In this document: one piece after another, positions 17,767-26,164 of the stretch | Layout of the letters: every line of letters begins with the position of its first letter | Position numbering within the stretch: the stretch's first letter is position 1 | Assembly: GCA_016788865.1 (NCBI GenBank) | Contig: JAEUSB010000037.1 | Location: 41,029-105,028, forward strand | Length of the DNA: 64,000 nt | Origin: Leptospirales bacterium | GTDB lineage: Bacteria > Spirochaetota > Leptospiria > Leptospirales > Leptonemataceae | Direction of reading: 5' to 3' | Translations under genes and position numbers: made by a program | Notes under the pieces: model-generated | The model's input: the letters and a program-made list of their open reading frames with translations, nothing else | What the model was told of the DNA's origin: nothing | Databases searched by the model: none

Positions 17767-18588
17767 ATGGGGATATTCAATTGGTCAGACAAGTTTAGAA
17801 ACCAGGACAAACGGATTGAATTGTCCGGACTCGATGAAGCAGAACTAAACGAAGAGCTTCACGGCGGTCCACTTGTGACGGATAAGTCCGTTTCTAGAAT
17901 CTTTGCCAAATATTCTGAATCAGAAATCCATGAATTGCTTCAATGGTCCGGCATCTTTACCGCTCTCAAAGAAAAAGGGTACAAGCGGACAGAGATAGAA
18001 CTACAGTACCTTTCTGATCAAGATCAGCGAATCTTTGTGAAAGAGAAAAACGAAATTCTAATTCACATCAGGCTCAAGCTTTCTTCCTTTCGATTCAGAT
18101 TGCATCCTGGCGCTCCGCAGCGCAAGCTACTCTACATTGACTGGCTCATGACGCGCCATCCTCGCATCAAATCATTCAAGAAAGAGAAATTGTTTCCAGG
18201 ACAAGAACTACCGGGGCTTGGAATATTCACGCAGATCACAGACTTTGTGACCAACCTGGCGTTGGGGGTTGGAGCACGCGGTGCATTTAACATTCCGGAG
18301 TACTTCCACGATGCGCTGCTATTCCACAGAGAGTTTCAATTCTACGATCCGGTTCGCGAAGCGCACTTCAGAGCACTCATACGGGACCTGAGACGATTTG
18401 GAGCACGCGAAATTTCCCGCGGCCTGGGAGAAGGGCGAGTTCGGAGCGGCGAAGGCGAGACCCTAACATGGAGCCCTGGAGAGATGATTTCAATCCTTGA
18501 CCCGGAGCTCGAAGAGATGATCTGGACACCAGAATATTTTACGCGAGTGGTCCGCGAACTAAAGCGCGCTTCCTACACCATGACCTGA
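17767..18588 (+). CDS. Unknown protein coupled to the deacetylase
   Basis: I do not recognise this ~273-residue protein. It lacks a signal peptide and membrane segments. The ATG at 17767 is preferred over an in-frame TTG at 17761 that overlaps the previous stop. The first half is rich in charged helix; a middle part (LLYIDWLMTRHPRI) and a Gly-rich stretch (NLALGVGARGAFNIPEYF) suggest a folded enzyme-like or binding domain. It ends 3 bases from the convergent bluB-cobT gene. Tight coupling to the HDAC-family gene suggests a substrate or partner relation, which is inference. Confidence 0.7.
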   Translation: MGIFNWSDKFRNQDKRIELSGLDEAELNEELHGGPLVTDKSVSRIFAKYSESEIHELLQWSGIFTALKEKGYKRTEIELQYLSDQDQRIFVKEKNEILIHIRLKLSSFRFRLHPGAPQRKLLYIDWLMTRHPRIKSFKKEKLFPGQELPGLGIFTQITDFVTNLALGVGARGAFNIPEYFHDALLFHREFQFYDPVREAHFRALIRDLRRFGAREISRGLGEGRVRSGEGETLTWSPGEMISILDPELEEMIWTPEYFTRVVRELKRASYTMT

Positions 18589-18591
18589 GCA

Positions 18592-20319
18592 TCAGGTTGT
18601 GGCTGCTTCGTTCTCTGCAAAATGAATATTGGCTTCTTCGAAGGTTTTCATCTCGCGAAACAGGCTGCAGCCATTGGAAATTATCCCCATGGCCAGCGCA
18701 GCACCGGAGCCCTCCCCCAGACGCAACTTCAGATCAAGCACCGGGCTGAGACCCAGCGCCTCAAGGATTGGTCGGTGCGCTGGTTCTGCTGACAAATGCC
18801 CGGCAATTAAGATCGATCTGATTCCAGGGTTTTTCTGAGACGCGACCAGGGCGGCAACCCCCGTCATCAGTCCATCGAGAACAACAGGGATATGCTTCTC
18901 GAATGCGGCCTCGATGGCCCCTTGCAGGGCTGCTATCTCAAATCCGCCGAAGCAGACAATGGCATCTTCGCCCGAAGCAATTGCGCTTTTATAGAGAGCC
19001 AGGCCATTGCGTATAACGTTAAGCTTGCGTTCAAGTGCTGTGTTGCCAACGCCCGTCCCGCGGCCGACGGCATCCTCGGGCGAGATACCGAGCAGTACGC
19101 TTGCAATTGCAGCCGAAGGTGTTGTATTTCCAATACCCATTTCGCCCAGACCCAGCAAATCACAATGGCTGAGCGAATGGACAGCGTCGTATCCAGACTT
19201 GCGGGCAATTTCAAACTCTTCGCGTGTCATGGCGGATTCGCGGAGAAAATTCCTGGTTCCGTGACGCACCTTCCGATGCAGCAAGCCAGTGGCGCCTTCA
19301 AAATCGTGATTCACTCCGACGTCGCACAACAAAAGATCAATGCCATTCGATCGGGCGAACGAGTTCACGGCAGCCGTTCCTGCAATGTACTGATACATCA
19401 TCTGAGCTGTGACATGCTGATTGTAGGCACTGACTTGCTCTTCCGTAATTCCGTGATCACCCGCAAACAGAATGATGTTCTTCTTCTGCGCGGACGGAAA
19501 ATCCTGCCTCTGGATGCTGGCAATCCGCAGTATGATTTTTTCCAGGTCTCCAAGGGACCCGCGCGGCTTGGTGAGGTGATTCATTCTTTCCACAATTGTC
19601 TGCGAAACGATTGGCTCAACTTGCGGGGTGGGAAGATCCTGCGATCCTGTAAATCGCTTAACATTACCCCAGACGTTATCAAAAATGAGGTCGGCAAGGT
19701 TCTCCCGCTTTCGCCATCCCACCGACTCCAGCAATGGAGAGTCAGGAAAGCTTACCGGGTACCCCAGGGTCAAATAGGCAATTGGAAGTACCTGATCGGG
19801 AATCCGCAGCAACTCCTTTAAGAACGCAGTTTCCATAATACTCATCCAGCCGACACCCAGCCCTTCTGCGCGCGCTGCGAGCCAGAAGTTCTCGATTGCG
19901 AGACAGGTGCTGTATATGTCAGTATCGCGAATTGTATTTCGACCGAGGACGTTCTTTCCGCCGCGCTCCCGATCGCACGTAAACACAACATTAACCGGCG
20001 CGTCCAGGATACCCTGCAGTTTCAGGGATGAGTATTTGAGCTTTCGTTCGCCTTCGTAGTTTTCACCGGCCTGCGAATTCATTTGCATGAAATGATCATA
20101 TACGGTCCGTCTGATTTCAGGATCACTGATTAACAGAAAGTTCCAGGGCTGCATAAAGCCCACGGAAGGAGCATGATGGGCCGCATCGAGCAGCTTGCGT
20201 ATAATATCCTCGCGAACTGGTTCGCTTCTGTATGCACGAACATCGCGCCTTTCATAGATAGCACGGTACACGCCTTCGCGTTCGTGTTGAGAAAAGCCGT
20301 CAGGAGATTGGTCGGTCAT
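18592..20319 (-). CDS. bluB-cobT: BluB-CobT fusion: DMB synthase and DMB phosphoribosyltransferase
   Basis: One 575-residue protein for making and activating the lower ligand of B12. Residues 1-220 are BluB, which breaks down reduced FMN with oxygen to 5,6-dimethylbenzimidazole: RRDVRAY carries the key Asp26, HHAPSVGFMQPWNF binds flavin, and GVGWMSIM carries the conserved Ser. Residues ~225-575 are CobT, which joins DMB to nicotinate mononucleotide to give alpha-ribazole phosphate: LTKPRGSLGDLE near 247 and LRLGEGSGAALAM with the catalytic Glu near the end. It lies behind hupE, so the cobalamin riboswitch at 21105-21235 probably controls both. Confidence 0.95.
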   Translation of the reverse strand: MTDQSPDGFSQHEREGVYRAIYERRDVRAYRSEPVREDIIRKLLDAAHHAPSVGFMQPWNFLLISDPEIRRTVYDHFMQMNSQAGENYEGERKLKYSSLKLQGILDAPVNVVFTCDRERGGKNVLGRNTIRDTDIYSTCLAIENFWLAARAEGLGVGWMSIMETAFLKELLRIPDQVLPIAYLTLGYPVSFPDSPLLESVGWRKRENLADLIFDNVWGNVKRFTGSQDLPTPQVEPIVSQTIVERMNHLTKPRGSLGDLEKIILRIASIQRQDFPSAQKKNIILFAGDHGITEEQVSAYNQHVTAQMMYQYIAGTAAVNSFARSNGIDLLLCDVGVNHDFEGATGLLHRKVRHGTRNFLRESAMTREEFEIARKSGYDAVHSLSHCDLLGLGEMGIGNTTPSAAIASVLLGISPEDAVGRGTGVGNTALERKLNVIRNGLALYKSAIASGEDAIVCFGGFEIAALQGAIEAAFEKHIPVVLDGLMTGVAALVASQKNPGIRSILIAGHLSAEPAHRPILEALGLSPVLDLKLRLGEGSGAALAMGIISNGCSLFREMKTFEEANIHFAENEAATT

Positions 20320-20335
20320 TGGAGCTGGCGGAAAT

Positions 20336-20367
20336 ACATCAGTTCATCCGGGTGAATGAACTGATGT
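20336..20367. terminator. Perfect 12-bp stem-loop between hupE and bluB-cobT
   Basis: ACATCAGTTCAT and its exact complement ATGAACTGATGT flank an 8-base loop. It lies just after the hupE stop and just before the bluB-cobT start (both on minus). No strong U run follows on the minus strand, so it may be a weak terminator, an attenuator or a processing site rather than a full stop. Confidence 0.45.
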
Positions 20368-20377
20368 AGGTTTGAAA

Positions 20378-21007
20378 CTACTCGATTATGGTAATTACGA
20401 TGCTGTTGATAGCTGGAAACGCTGTAACGATTGGTGCAATGGCGATCATTGCATAACCAATGTAGCGGACAGCTGCTGATTCTTTTAGCGTCCTTCCCAC
20501 CAATGCGCCGATTGCAAGAAGCGCAATAGCAGACAGAGAACAACCAGCAAGGAACCATGCTACATGAGCACCGGTTAACGCTTGAAAATTATCACCCAGG
20601 ATTGCATGACCATGAGCCACTGCAAAGACGACGAGGGCTCCAATGCCAAGGGCAAGCGGGAGTTTTGGATTCAGACCAAGGTACGTTCCGACGAGAATTA
20701 CGGATGCAAGAATGATTGGCTCAACCAGTTGAACCGGCGCGCCACCAATGTTTACAACGCCGCCAATCAGAATGGCTGCCAGGAAAAGGCCGGATACGAT
20801 TAATCCACGCTTGCCCCAGTTCATGCCTGCAATCAGGCCAACCGCGAAGGTGAGCAGCATGTGATCCAGTCCATGAACCGGCATGCTCACACCTTGCAGA
20901 AATGGGCGGTCTTTCATGAATTCAGCATGATGCGCAAACAGCATAGCTGGCGAAAGCAGCATGGCGATAGCCACAAAACGAAAGAAATTTTTTGAACTTA
21001 TTCTCAT
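20378..21007 (-). CDS. hupE: HupE/UreJ-family cobalt (or nickel) transporter
   Basis: A ~209-residue polytopic membrane protein with a signal-like N-terminus ending LFAHHAEF and the family metal motif MPVHGLDHM. Six or so membrane segments follow. The start at 21007 has AAGGAG 7 bases upstream; the longer frame to 21097 would run into the riboswitch leader. HupE proteins take up nickel or cobalt, and those behind cobalamin riboswitches are taken as cobalt importers. Here the riboswitch and the B12 genes around it make cobalt the likely metal for CbiX. Confidence 0.9.
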   Translation of the reverse strand: MRISSKNFFRFVAIAMLLSPAMLFAHHAEFMKDRPFLQGVSMPVHGLDHMLLTFAVGLIAGMNWGKRGLIVSGLFLAAILIGGVVNIGGAPVQLVEPIILASVILVGTYLGLNPKLPLALGIGALVVFAVAHGHAILGDNFQALTGAHVAWFLAGCSLSAIALLAIGALVGRTLKESAAVRYIGYAMIAIAPIVTAFPAINSIVITIIE

Positions 21008-21104
21008 TGAGAGTCTCCTTCTCTGTTCATATACGACTCTGAAGCAAACCAGAATCATTCCCGCCGGGGCCCTTGCAATTAACAAAAATGCACACAAGAC
21101 TTCA

Positions 21105-21235
21105 TCCGCGAAAGTTCTTGTACGGGGAAGCTCTGGCTCACAGGACTTACGTCCCGCTCACAGTTGCGCGTCAGCGCGGGAATTCCTCGCGGTCACCCGA
21201 CTTCCTCCCGTTGGAGATACCCCAGAATGCATTCC
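21105..21235 (-). promoter_or_regulatory. Cobalamin riboswitch upstream of hupE
   Basis: On the minus strand the leader reads GGTATCTCC..GGGAGGAAGTCGGGTG, GAGGAATTCC, GCTGACGCGCAACTGTGAGC and, in the B12-box position, AGTCCTGTGAGCCAGAG. This matches block by block the clearer riboswitch at 23312-23425. It has a longer arm between GGTG and AATTCC, and ACGCGCAACTG in place of ACCCGCAACTG. Bound adenosylcobalamin is expected to lower hupE and perhaps bluB-cobT expression. Ends are approximate. Confidence 0.85.
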
Positions 21236-21247
21236 GATCCTTGCCTG

Positions 21248-22219
21248 TCAAGCAAGGCAAAACTGCAGCACAATTGAAAGGCAGGACACCCACAGACCCA
21301 CGGTGAGTAGCATCAGCCGGTTCGCGCGGGCAATGTGCTTCACATTCAGCGCTTCCAGCCTGTCTCCTATCAACGGCTTCTGGCTTGCGACCCCACGGTA
21401 ATAGTTCAAACCGCCAAGTTGCACTCCCAGAGCGCCAGCGAATGCAGCCTCGCACTGCCCGGAGTTGGGGCTCGGATTGTTTGAACCATCACGCCACCAG
21501 ATTCGGAGTGTTGCGATAGATCTTTCTCGAAGAACCAGGGCCGCCAGAGCCACAAAGAACGGGGTGATCCTCGAAGGGATCAGGTTTAATAGGTCATCCG
21601 TGCGCGCCGCCACCCTGCCAAACTCAATGTATTCTGCATTCTTATAACCGAATAAGGAATCGGTTGTATTCACCACTCGATACAGGATGGCTCCGAGCGC
21701 TGCGCCTGCGGTACCAAAGAAAAAGAATCCAATGGCCGCATAGAAAAGTGGGGCTGTGATTCCATCCACCAGGCTTTCCGCCGTGGATTCGACTGTGGCC
21801 CGAACAAGTTCCTCCGGCGGAAGATCCGCTGTATCACGCCCCACAATCATGCTTGTCTTTTCCCGGGCGCCGACAAGGTCATGCGCATTCAAACGGTCAG
21901 CAACAGCGTTCGTATGTTGAAACAACGATTGGGATCCAATCGAAAAAGCGATCACTGTTGCAGAACCAACGGAAGCAGCCAGCGGATGGACGTACGCAAG
22001 ACTGCTGATAACTGCCCATGTGACGATTCCAACGATCCCAAGCAAAACTAGTTCCGTAATCAGTCCGGCCAGTATCAGACCGGAGATTTTTCGGCGCGTA
22101 ATTCTTTCGAGGATTCGACCCAAACGACCAATCAAAACCACGGGATGCAGCGGTGTACGCGGGTCGCCAATTATGAAATCGAGGAACAGGCCAAGGGCAA
22201 GAACGGGAAAAATCATCAC
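21248..22219 (-). CDS. cbiB: Adenosylcobinamide-phosphate synthase
   Basis: A 323-residue inner-membrane enzyme that attaches aminopropanol phosphate to adenosylcobyric acid. Hallmarks are the N-terminal LDFIIGDPRTPLHPVVLIGR (conserved D..GDP...HPV..IG), GRDTADLPPEELVRATVESTAE, VDGITAPLFYAAIG and RVVNTTDSLFGYKN. Four to six membrane segments are visible. It is the last gene of the minus-strand set ferredoxin-cobU-cbiB and ends 13 bases before the hupE riboswitch. The aminopropanol phosphate comes from the CobD domain of the fusion at 23486. Confidence 0.95.
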   Translation of the reverse strand: MMIFPVLALGLFLDFIIGDPRTPLHPVVLIGRLGRILERITRRKISGLILAGLITELVLLGIVGIVTWAVISSLAYVHPLAASVGSATVIAFSIGSQSLFQHTNAVADRLNAHDLVGAREKTSMIVGRDTADLPPEELVRATVESTAESLVDGITAPLFYAAIGFFFFGTAGAALGAILYRVVNTTDSLFGYKNAEYIEFGRVAARTDDLLNLIPSRITPFFVALAALVLRERSIATLRIWWRDGSNNPSPNSGQCEAAFAGALGVQLGGLNYYRGVASQKPLIGDRLEALNVKHIARANRLMLLTVGLWVSCLSIVLQFCLA

Positions 22220-22274
22220 AGACAGCCCAATCTAGAATTGCAGGAATACGGATTCATACCCTAACCGTTAGGCG

Positions 22275-22820
22275 CTATTTGATCCGCATCGGAATGCCGC
22301 TCACTAAAAAGTGAACATGTTCGGCTTCTGCCGCCACAATCTGGTTGCATCGACCTGCCATGTCACGAAAGCGACGGGCCAATCTGTTCTCTGGAACTAT
22401 CCCGAGGCCAACCTCATTGCTCACAAATATGACGGTCGATCCAGACTGGCGGCTGGATTTCATTAGAGCCAGCGAGTGTTTGGCTATATCTTCTTCCGTA
22501 AGTTCTGCTGCGGGGGAGCCGGCGCCAGCTACGTAGAGCAGGTTATTGATCCAGAGAGTCAGACAATCAATCAGCACAACCGAGCTTTTCAAATCCGCAA
22601 GAACCGATGCCAGTTTTGTTTGTTCTTCTATAGTATTCCATCCACGCCCCTGTCGCTCGAGTTTGTGTTTGTGAATCCGTTCCTTCATTTCCACATCCAG
22701 GACAGGAGCCGTAGCTATGAATGTTCGTGAGTCGCCCAGCGACTCAGCCAGTTTCAAGGCGAAACTACTCTTGCCGCTTCTGCTGCCACCGAGAACCAAA
22801 TGAATCTCTCCCTTGCTCAT
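22275..22820 (-). CDS. cobU: Adenosylcobinamide kinase / guanylyltransferase
   Basis: A 181-residue bifunctional enzyme that phosphorylates adenosylcobinamide and adds GMP to give AdoCbi-GDP. The P-loop is LGGSRSGKSSFA (residues 10-21), the RoughtlyY-type KHKLERQGRGWNTIEE stretch carries the GMP-accepting His region (His51 area), and FVSNEVGLGIVPENRLARRFRD is the family C-terminal block. It ends 55 bases from cbiB and starts 26 bases after the ferredoxin-like gene. CobS, which would use its product, is not in the window. Confidence 0.94.
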   Translation of the reverse strand: MSKGEIHLVLGGSRSGKSSFALKLAESLGDSRTFIATAPVLDVEMKERIHKHKLERQGRGWNTIEEQTKLASVLADLKSSVVLIDCLTLWINNLLYVAGAGSPAAELTEEDIAKHSLALMKSSRQSGSTVIFVSNEVGLGIVPENRLARRFRDMAGRCNQIVAAEAEHVHFLVSGIPMRIK

Positions 22821-22846
22821 CTTCGTTCGTTTTTCGCGGTGTCTGT

Positions 22847-23242
22847 TTAAACGTTCGAGGTTTGCAAAGCTGGAACTTCAAATCGGTCAAACTCATGCGG
22901 CAGGAGCGAGGACGGGAACGGAAGCAACTCGCCGTGTTCTGCGCTGGAGATAGCCCAGGCAACCAGATCTCGATAGATCTCATCCGTGGAGAGCTTTCCA
23001 AACCAGCGCGACTGATTGGGAGTGTGAACCCATACGACGTTTGGAACATCGCAGGGACCAAGGCATCCGCTGATGGTCAGCTGGATTTTCTTGTTTAGCT
23101 TGTGTGCTTTCCATTCCGATTTGATCCAATCTACTGGCAAAGCAGGATGGCCGCGGTCTGGCCTGCCGCAGCAACACCCAAGGCAAAATATAACCTGACC
23201 AAGCACATCGCCGCGTTTGGTCGCGGGTTTTGCGGAGAGCAT
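22847..23242 (-). CDS. Thioredoxin-like [2Fe-2S] ferredoxin of B12 gene clusters
   Basis: A 131-residue protein with a Cys-rich pattern typical of thioredoxin-fold [2Fe-2S] ferredoxins: FCLGCCCGRPDRGHPALP near residue 19 and SGCLGPCDVPNVV near 58. Proteins of this kind are often found in cobalamin clusters of unrelated bacteria and are thought to bring electrons to a reduction step (cobalt or corrin). It heads the minus-strand set with cobU and cbiB and is divergent from the cobD-cobQ operon. A second domain of this type is fused to CbiX at 28130. Confidence 0.85.
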   Translation of the reverse strand: MLSAKPATKRGDVLGQVIFCLGCCCGRPDRGHPALPVDWIKSEWKAHKLNKKIQLTISGCLGPCDVPNVVWVHTPNQSRWFGKLSTDEIYRDLVAWAISSAEHGELLPFPSSLLPHEFDRFEVPALQTSNV

Positions 23243-23311
23243 AGCAGCCAGTGCCCCGGGTCAGGGCGCAGTGTCAAATCAAGAAAGCCGATCTGCTTGA
23301 CATTAGCCAAT

Positions 23312-23425
23312 CCTGTTCGGCGATAGGTTATCTCATGGGAGGAAGTTGGGTGCAATTCCCACGCTGACCCGCAACTGTAAGCACGCAAGTGCAAGCCAGA
23401 TCTTCTCTGTATTGTTTTCTCGGGT
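23312..23425 (+). promoter_or_regulatory. Cobalamin riboswitch of the main cob operon
   Basis: The plus strand shows the canonical blocks in order: ATAGGTTATCTC, GGGAGGAAGTTGGGTGCAATTCC, CACGCTGACCCGCAACTGTAAGC and GCAAGCCAGATC. A TTGACA lies just before (23297). A likely expression platform follows: CCCT (23466-23469) can pair with AGGG (23479-23482) of the ribosome-binding site of the next gene, so B12 binding would block translation start. Ends are approximate. Confidence 0.95.
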
Positions 23426-23485
23426 TCAAAGAGACAATGCAAAATTCGTCGCAAGATGAAGGAGTCCCTGAGATAGGAAGGGGCT

Positions 23486-26164
23486 TTGCAGCAAGCATCA
23501 GTCGCATCATCCGTTTTTTTCCACGGCGGTGATCTCACACGGCTGGCCAGGCAATTTGGCCTGAAACCATCGGACATTCTCGATTTTAGTTCAAATATAA
23601 ATCCGCTAGGACCTCCGGACTACCTGCGCGCCTGGATCAGCCAGGACGTCGACACGCTTGATACATACCCGGAGCCGCGGGCCGAGTCGCTGTGCAATGC
23701 GCTTGCTGCCTCGATGAACCTGCCCACAGACACGATTGTTGTCGGCAATGGAGCAAATGAGCTCATCTACGCGATTGTCCGCGCGGCTCCCGCGAAGCGA
23801 ATGGTAACAGTAGAGCCCACCTTCGTGGAATACCGCAGGGCAGCAATGGCCGCGAATTTAACTCACCTGCCAGTCCTCACTAAACCAGGAAGAGAATTCC
23901 CGTTTCAAGAACTTGAGAGTGCACTGCAAGAAAGAGATATTGTTTTCCTCGCACACCCGAACAATCCCACGGGGGCGTTGCTCGACCGAGAGAACATCGC
24001 AGAGATCATTCGCAAACGCACTGAAATTCTATTCGTGATCGATGAGTCATTTATCGACTTTGTAGATAAAGCCGCACCACAATCCAATCTCAGCTTTGCA
24101 CATTTAGGGCTAAACAACGTCATCGTGTTGCGCTCTTTCACCAAGTTCTTTGCCATCCCGGGCCTGCGCCTGGGATATTCAATTTCATGTCCGGATCTTG
24201 CATTAAGAATCCAGGAACAACTTCCGGCCTGGAACGTGAACGCAATCGCACAAAGTGTGGGGAAGAAGATACTTTCAATGGAAGAATCCGCAAGTATCTT
24301 CAAAGCCCCAGGCCCCGATCAGCTCAGTTACGCAGGGGAAACCAGGGCACTGATCGCCACGAATCGATCGCTCTTGCTCCGCGAACTCGCGGAAATCCCG
24401 CAGGTGCACCCGTTCGAAAGCTCGGCCAACTTTATCCTTTGCGAATTGAAAAATGGCACCGCAAACGACCTGAGCAATCGACTAATGGAACGTTATGCGA
24501 TCTCGATCAGATCCTGTCACAACTATCTAGGAACCACTGCGGGCCACTTTCGCGTGGCGGTGCGCTCCATTGAGGACAATACGGAGCTCGTCCGTTCTCT
24601 AAGAGCGGTCCTGGCCGAGGCGAGCGACGCAACGACCAGACAGGCTAACCCGGTTGCGCCACCACCGGCGCGAAACTATTCCCGCAAGCGAAACAAACGG
24701 CCAGCCATCATGCTCCAGGGCACGGGGTCCAATGCCGGCAAGACCCTGATGACGGCGGCTTTCTGCAGAATCTTGCTGCGACAAGGACTGCGTGTAGCAC
24801 CCTTCAAATCTCAGAACATGTCCCTGAACTCGTTTGTAACTGCCAGAGGAGAAGAGATTTCGCGCGCTCAGGCATTGCAGGCAGTTGCATGCAAAATAGA
24901 ACCGGATACGAGAATGAATCCGGTGTTGCTCAAGCCCAATGCCGACACGGGATCGCATGTGCTCCTCCACGGAAAGCCAGTGGGGCATATGCGCGCAGTT
25001 GAATACCAAAAACATAAGGCATCGCTTTTTAAGGAAGTCAAGGCCAGCTATGATTCACTCTGTGAAGATTTTGACGCAATCGTCCTTGAAGGAGCCGGAA
25101 GTCCCGGAGAAGTGAATCTAAAGAAGAACGACATCGTAAACATGAACATGGCCCGTTATGCGGAATCTCCAGTATTGATAGTGGGAGACATTGATCGAGG
25201 TGGAGTATTTGCGTCTTTTGTGGGCACAATGGAAGTCCTGACCAGAGAAGAACGAGCAATGGTTCGGGGATTCCTGATCAATAAGTTCAGAGGCGATCCT
25301 TCGCTCCTGCGCGATGCCCTCGACTACACGCTCCTGCACACCGGGAAACCAGTGCTTGGTATTGTGCCCTACCTGCGCGGGCTCAATTTGCCCGAGGAAG
25401 ATTCGGTAACATTCAAAAGCCAGGCACAGGATCAAAGGAGCAATCGTGACATCCAGATTGCGATCGTTGATCTACCACATATTTCAAACTTCACGGACTT
25501 TGACGCCTTGCGATTGGAGCCCGACGTGCAGGTTCAGATTGTGCGAACCGGCGAATTTCCGGGAACTCCAGACGTTATCATTATCCCGGGCACGCGCAAC
25601 ACAATCTATGACTTATCATATCTAAACCAGACCGGACTTGCAGCGTGGATCGAAACGCAGGCGAGACGAGGTGCCGAGATCGTTGGGCTGTGCGGGGGCT
25701 TTCAAATGCTTGGCCAGACAATTTCTGACGCAGGGCAGATTGAATCCAATGTCGCTCTGGCAAATGGTCTCAGGCTACTCGACGTCGAGACTGCTTTTGC
25801 ATCAGAGAAAACTCTAAAGCAATCGACAGTGGTTCATATTCCGTCCGGGATTTCTGTCCGCGGGTACGAAGTCCACCATGGCCAGACAAAACTTGGAAAC
25901 GCGCGAGTTCTACTGAATAGTGGCAACGCAAGCCTTGGCTGTGAGAGCGTGGACGGAATGATCTGGGGAACGTACCTGCACGGAATTTTTGACGACGATC
26001 AATTTCGAAGGTGGTTCATTGATCGAGCGCGTACCAGACAAGGACTACAACCGCTAAGAGAAATACAGGCGCGGTATGATATGGACGCAGGACTGGATCG
26101 CCTGGCCGATGAAGTTCAATCGGCTGTAAAGCTAGAAGAAATCTTACGGATCATGGGACTCTAA
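23486..26164 (+). CDS. cobD-cobQ: CobD-CobQ fusion: threonine-phosphate decarboxylase and cobyric acid synthase
   Basis: An 892-residue fusion. Residues 1-375 form a PLP enzyme of the CobD (CobC) family that makes (R)-1-amino-2-propanol phosphate from threonine phosphate: HPNNPTG at 157-163, the PLP Lys220 in SFTKFFAIPGLRLGY. A Pro/Arg linker (378-405) leads to CobQ (406-892), which amidates adenosylcobyrinic diamide to cobyric acid: P-loop-like GTGSNAGKT (412-420), GATase Cys736 (GLCGGFQMLG) and His832 (YLHGIF). The start is TTG at 23486 because an in-frame TAG sits at 23474 and GGAAGG lies just upstream. It is the first gene of the riboswitch-controlled operon. Confidence 0.94.
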   Translation: MQQASVASSVFFHGGDLTRLARQFGLKPSDILDFSSNINPLGPPDYLRAWISQDVDTLDTYPEPRAESLCNALAASMNLPTDTIVVGNGANELIYAIVRAAPAKRMVTVEPTFVEYRRAAMAANLTHLPVLTKPGREFPFQELESALQERDIVFLAHPNNPTGALLDRENIAEIIRKRTEILFVIDESFIDFVDKAAPQSNLSFAHLGLNNVIVLRSFTKFFAIPGLRLGYSISCPDLALRIQEQLPAWNVNAIAQSVGKKILSMEESASIFKAPGPDQLSYAGETRALIATNRSLLLRELAEIPQVHPFESSANFILCELKNGTANDLSNRLMERYAISIRSCHNYLGTTAGHFRVAVRSIEDNTELVRSLRAVLAEASDATTRQANPVAPPPARNYSRKRNKRPAIMLQGTGSNAGKTLMTAAFCRILLRQGLRVAPFKSQNMSLNSFVTARGEEISRAQALQAVACKIEPDTRMNPVLLKPNADTGSHVLLHGKPVGHMRAVEYQKHKASLFKEVKASYDSLCEDFDAIVLEGAGSPGEVNLKKNDIVNMNMARYAESPVLIVGDIDRGGVFASFVGTMEVLTREERAMVRGFLINKFRGDPSLLRDALDYTLLHTGKPVLGIVPYLRGLNLPEEDSVTFKSQAQDQRSNRDIQIAIVDLPHISNFTDFDALRLEPDVQVQIVRTGEFPGTPDVIIIPGTRNTIYDLSYLNQTGLAAWIETQARRGAEIVGLCGGFQMLGQTISDAGQIESNVALANGLRLLDVETAFASEKTLKQSTVVHIPSGISVRGYEVHHGQTKLGNARVLLNSGNASLGCESVDGMIWGTYLHGIFDDDQFRRWFIDRARTRQGLQPLREIQARYDMDAGLDRLADEVQSAVKLEEILRIMGL

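Noticed and set aside
23297..23330. TTGACA plus a GATAGG-like -10 as promoter of the cob operon
   Set aside because: The -35 is perfect, but the only -10 candidate lies inside the 5' arm of the riboswitch, so the position is not convincing.
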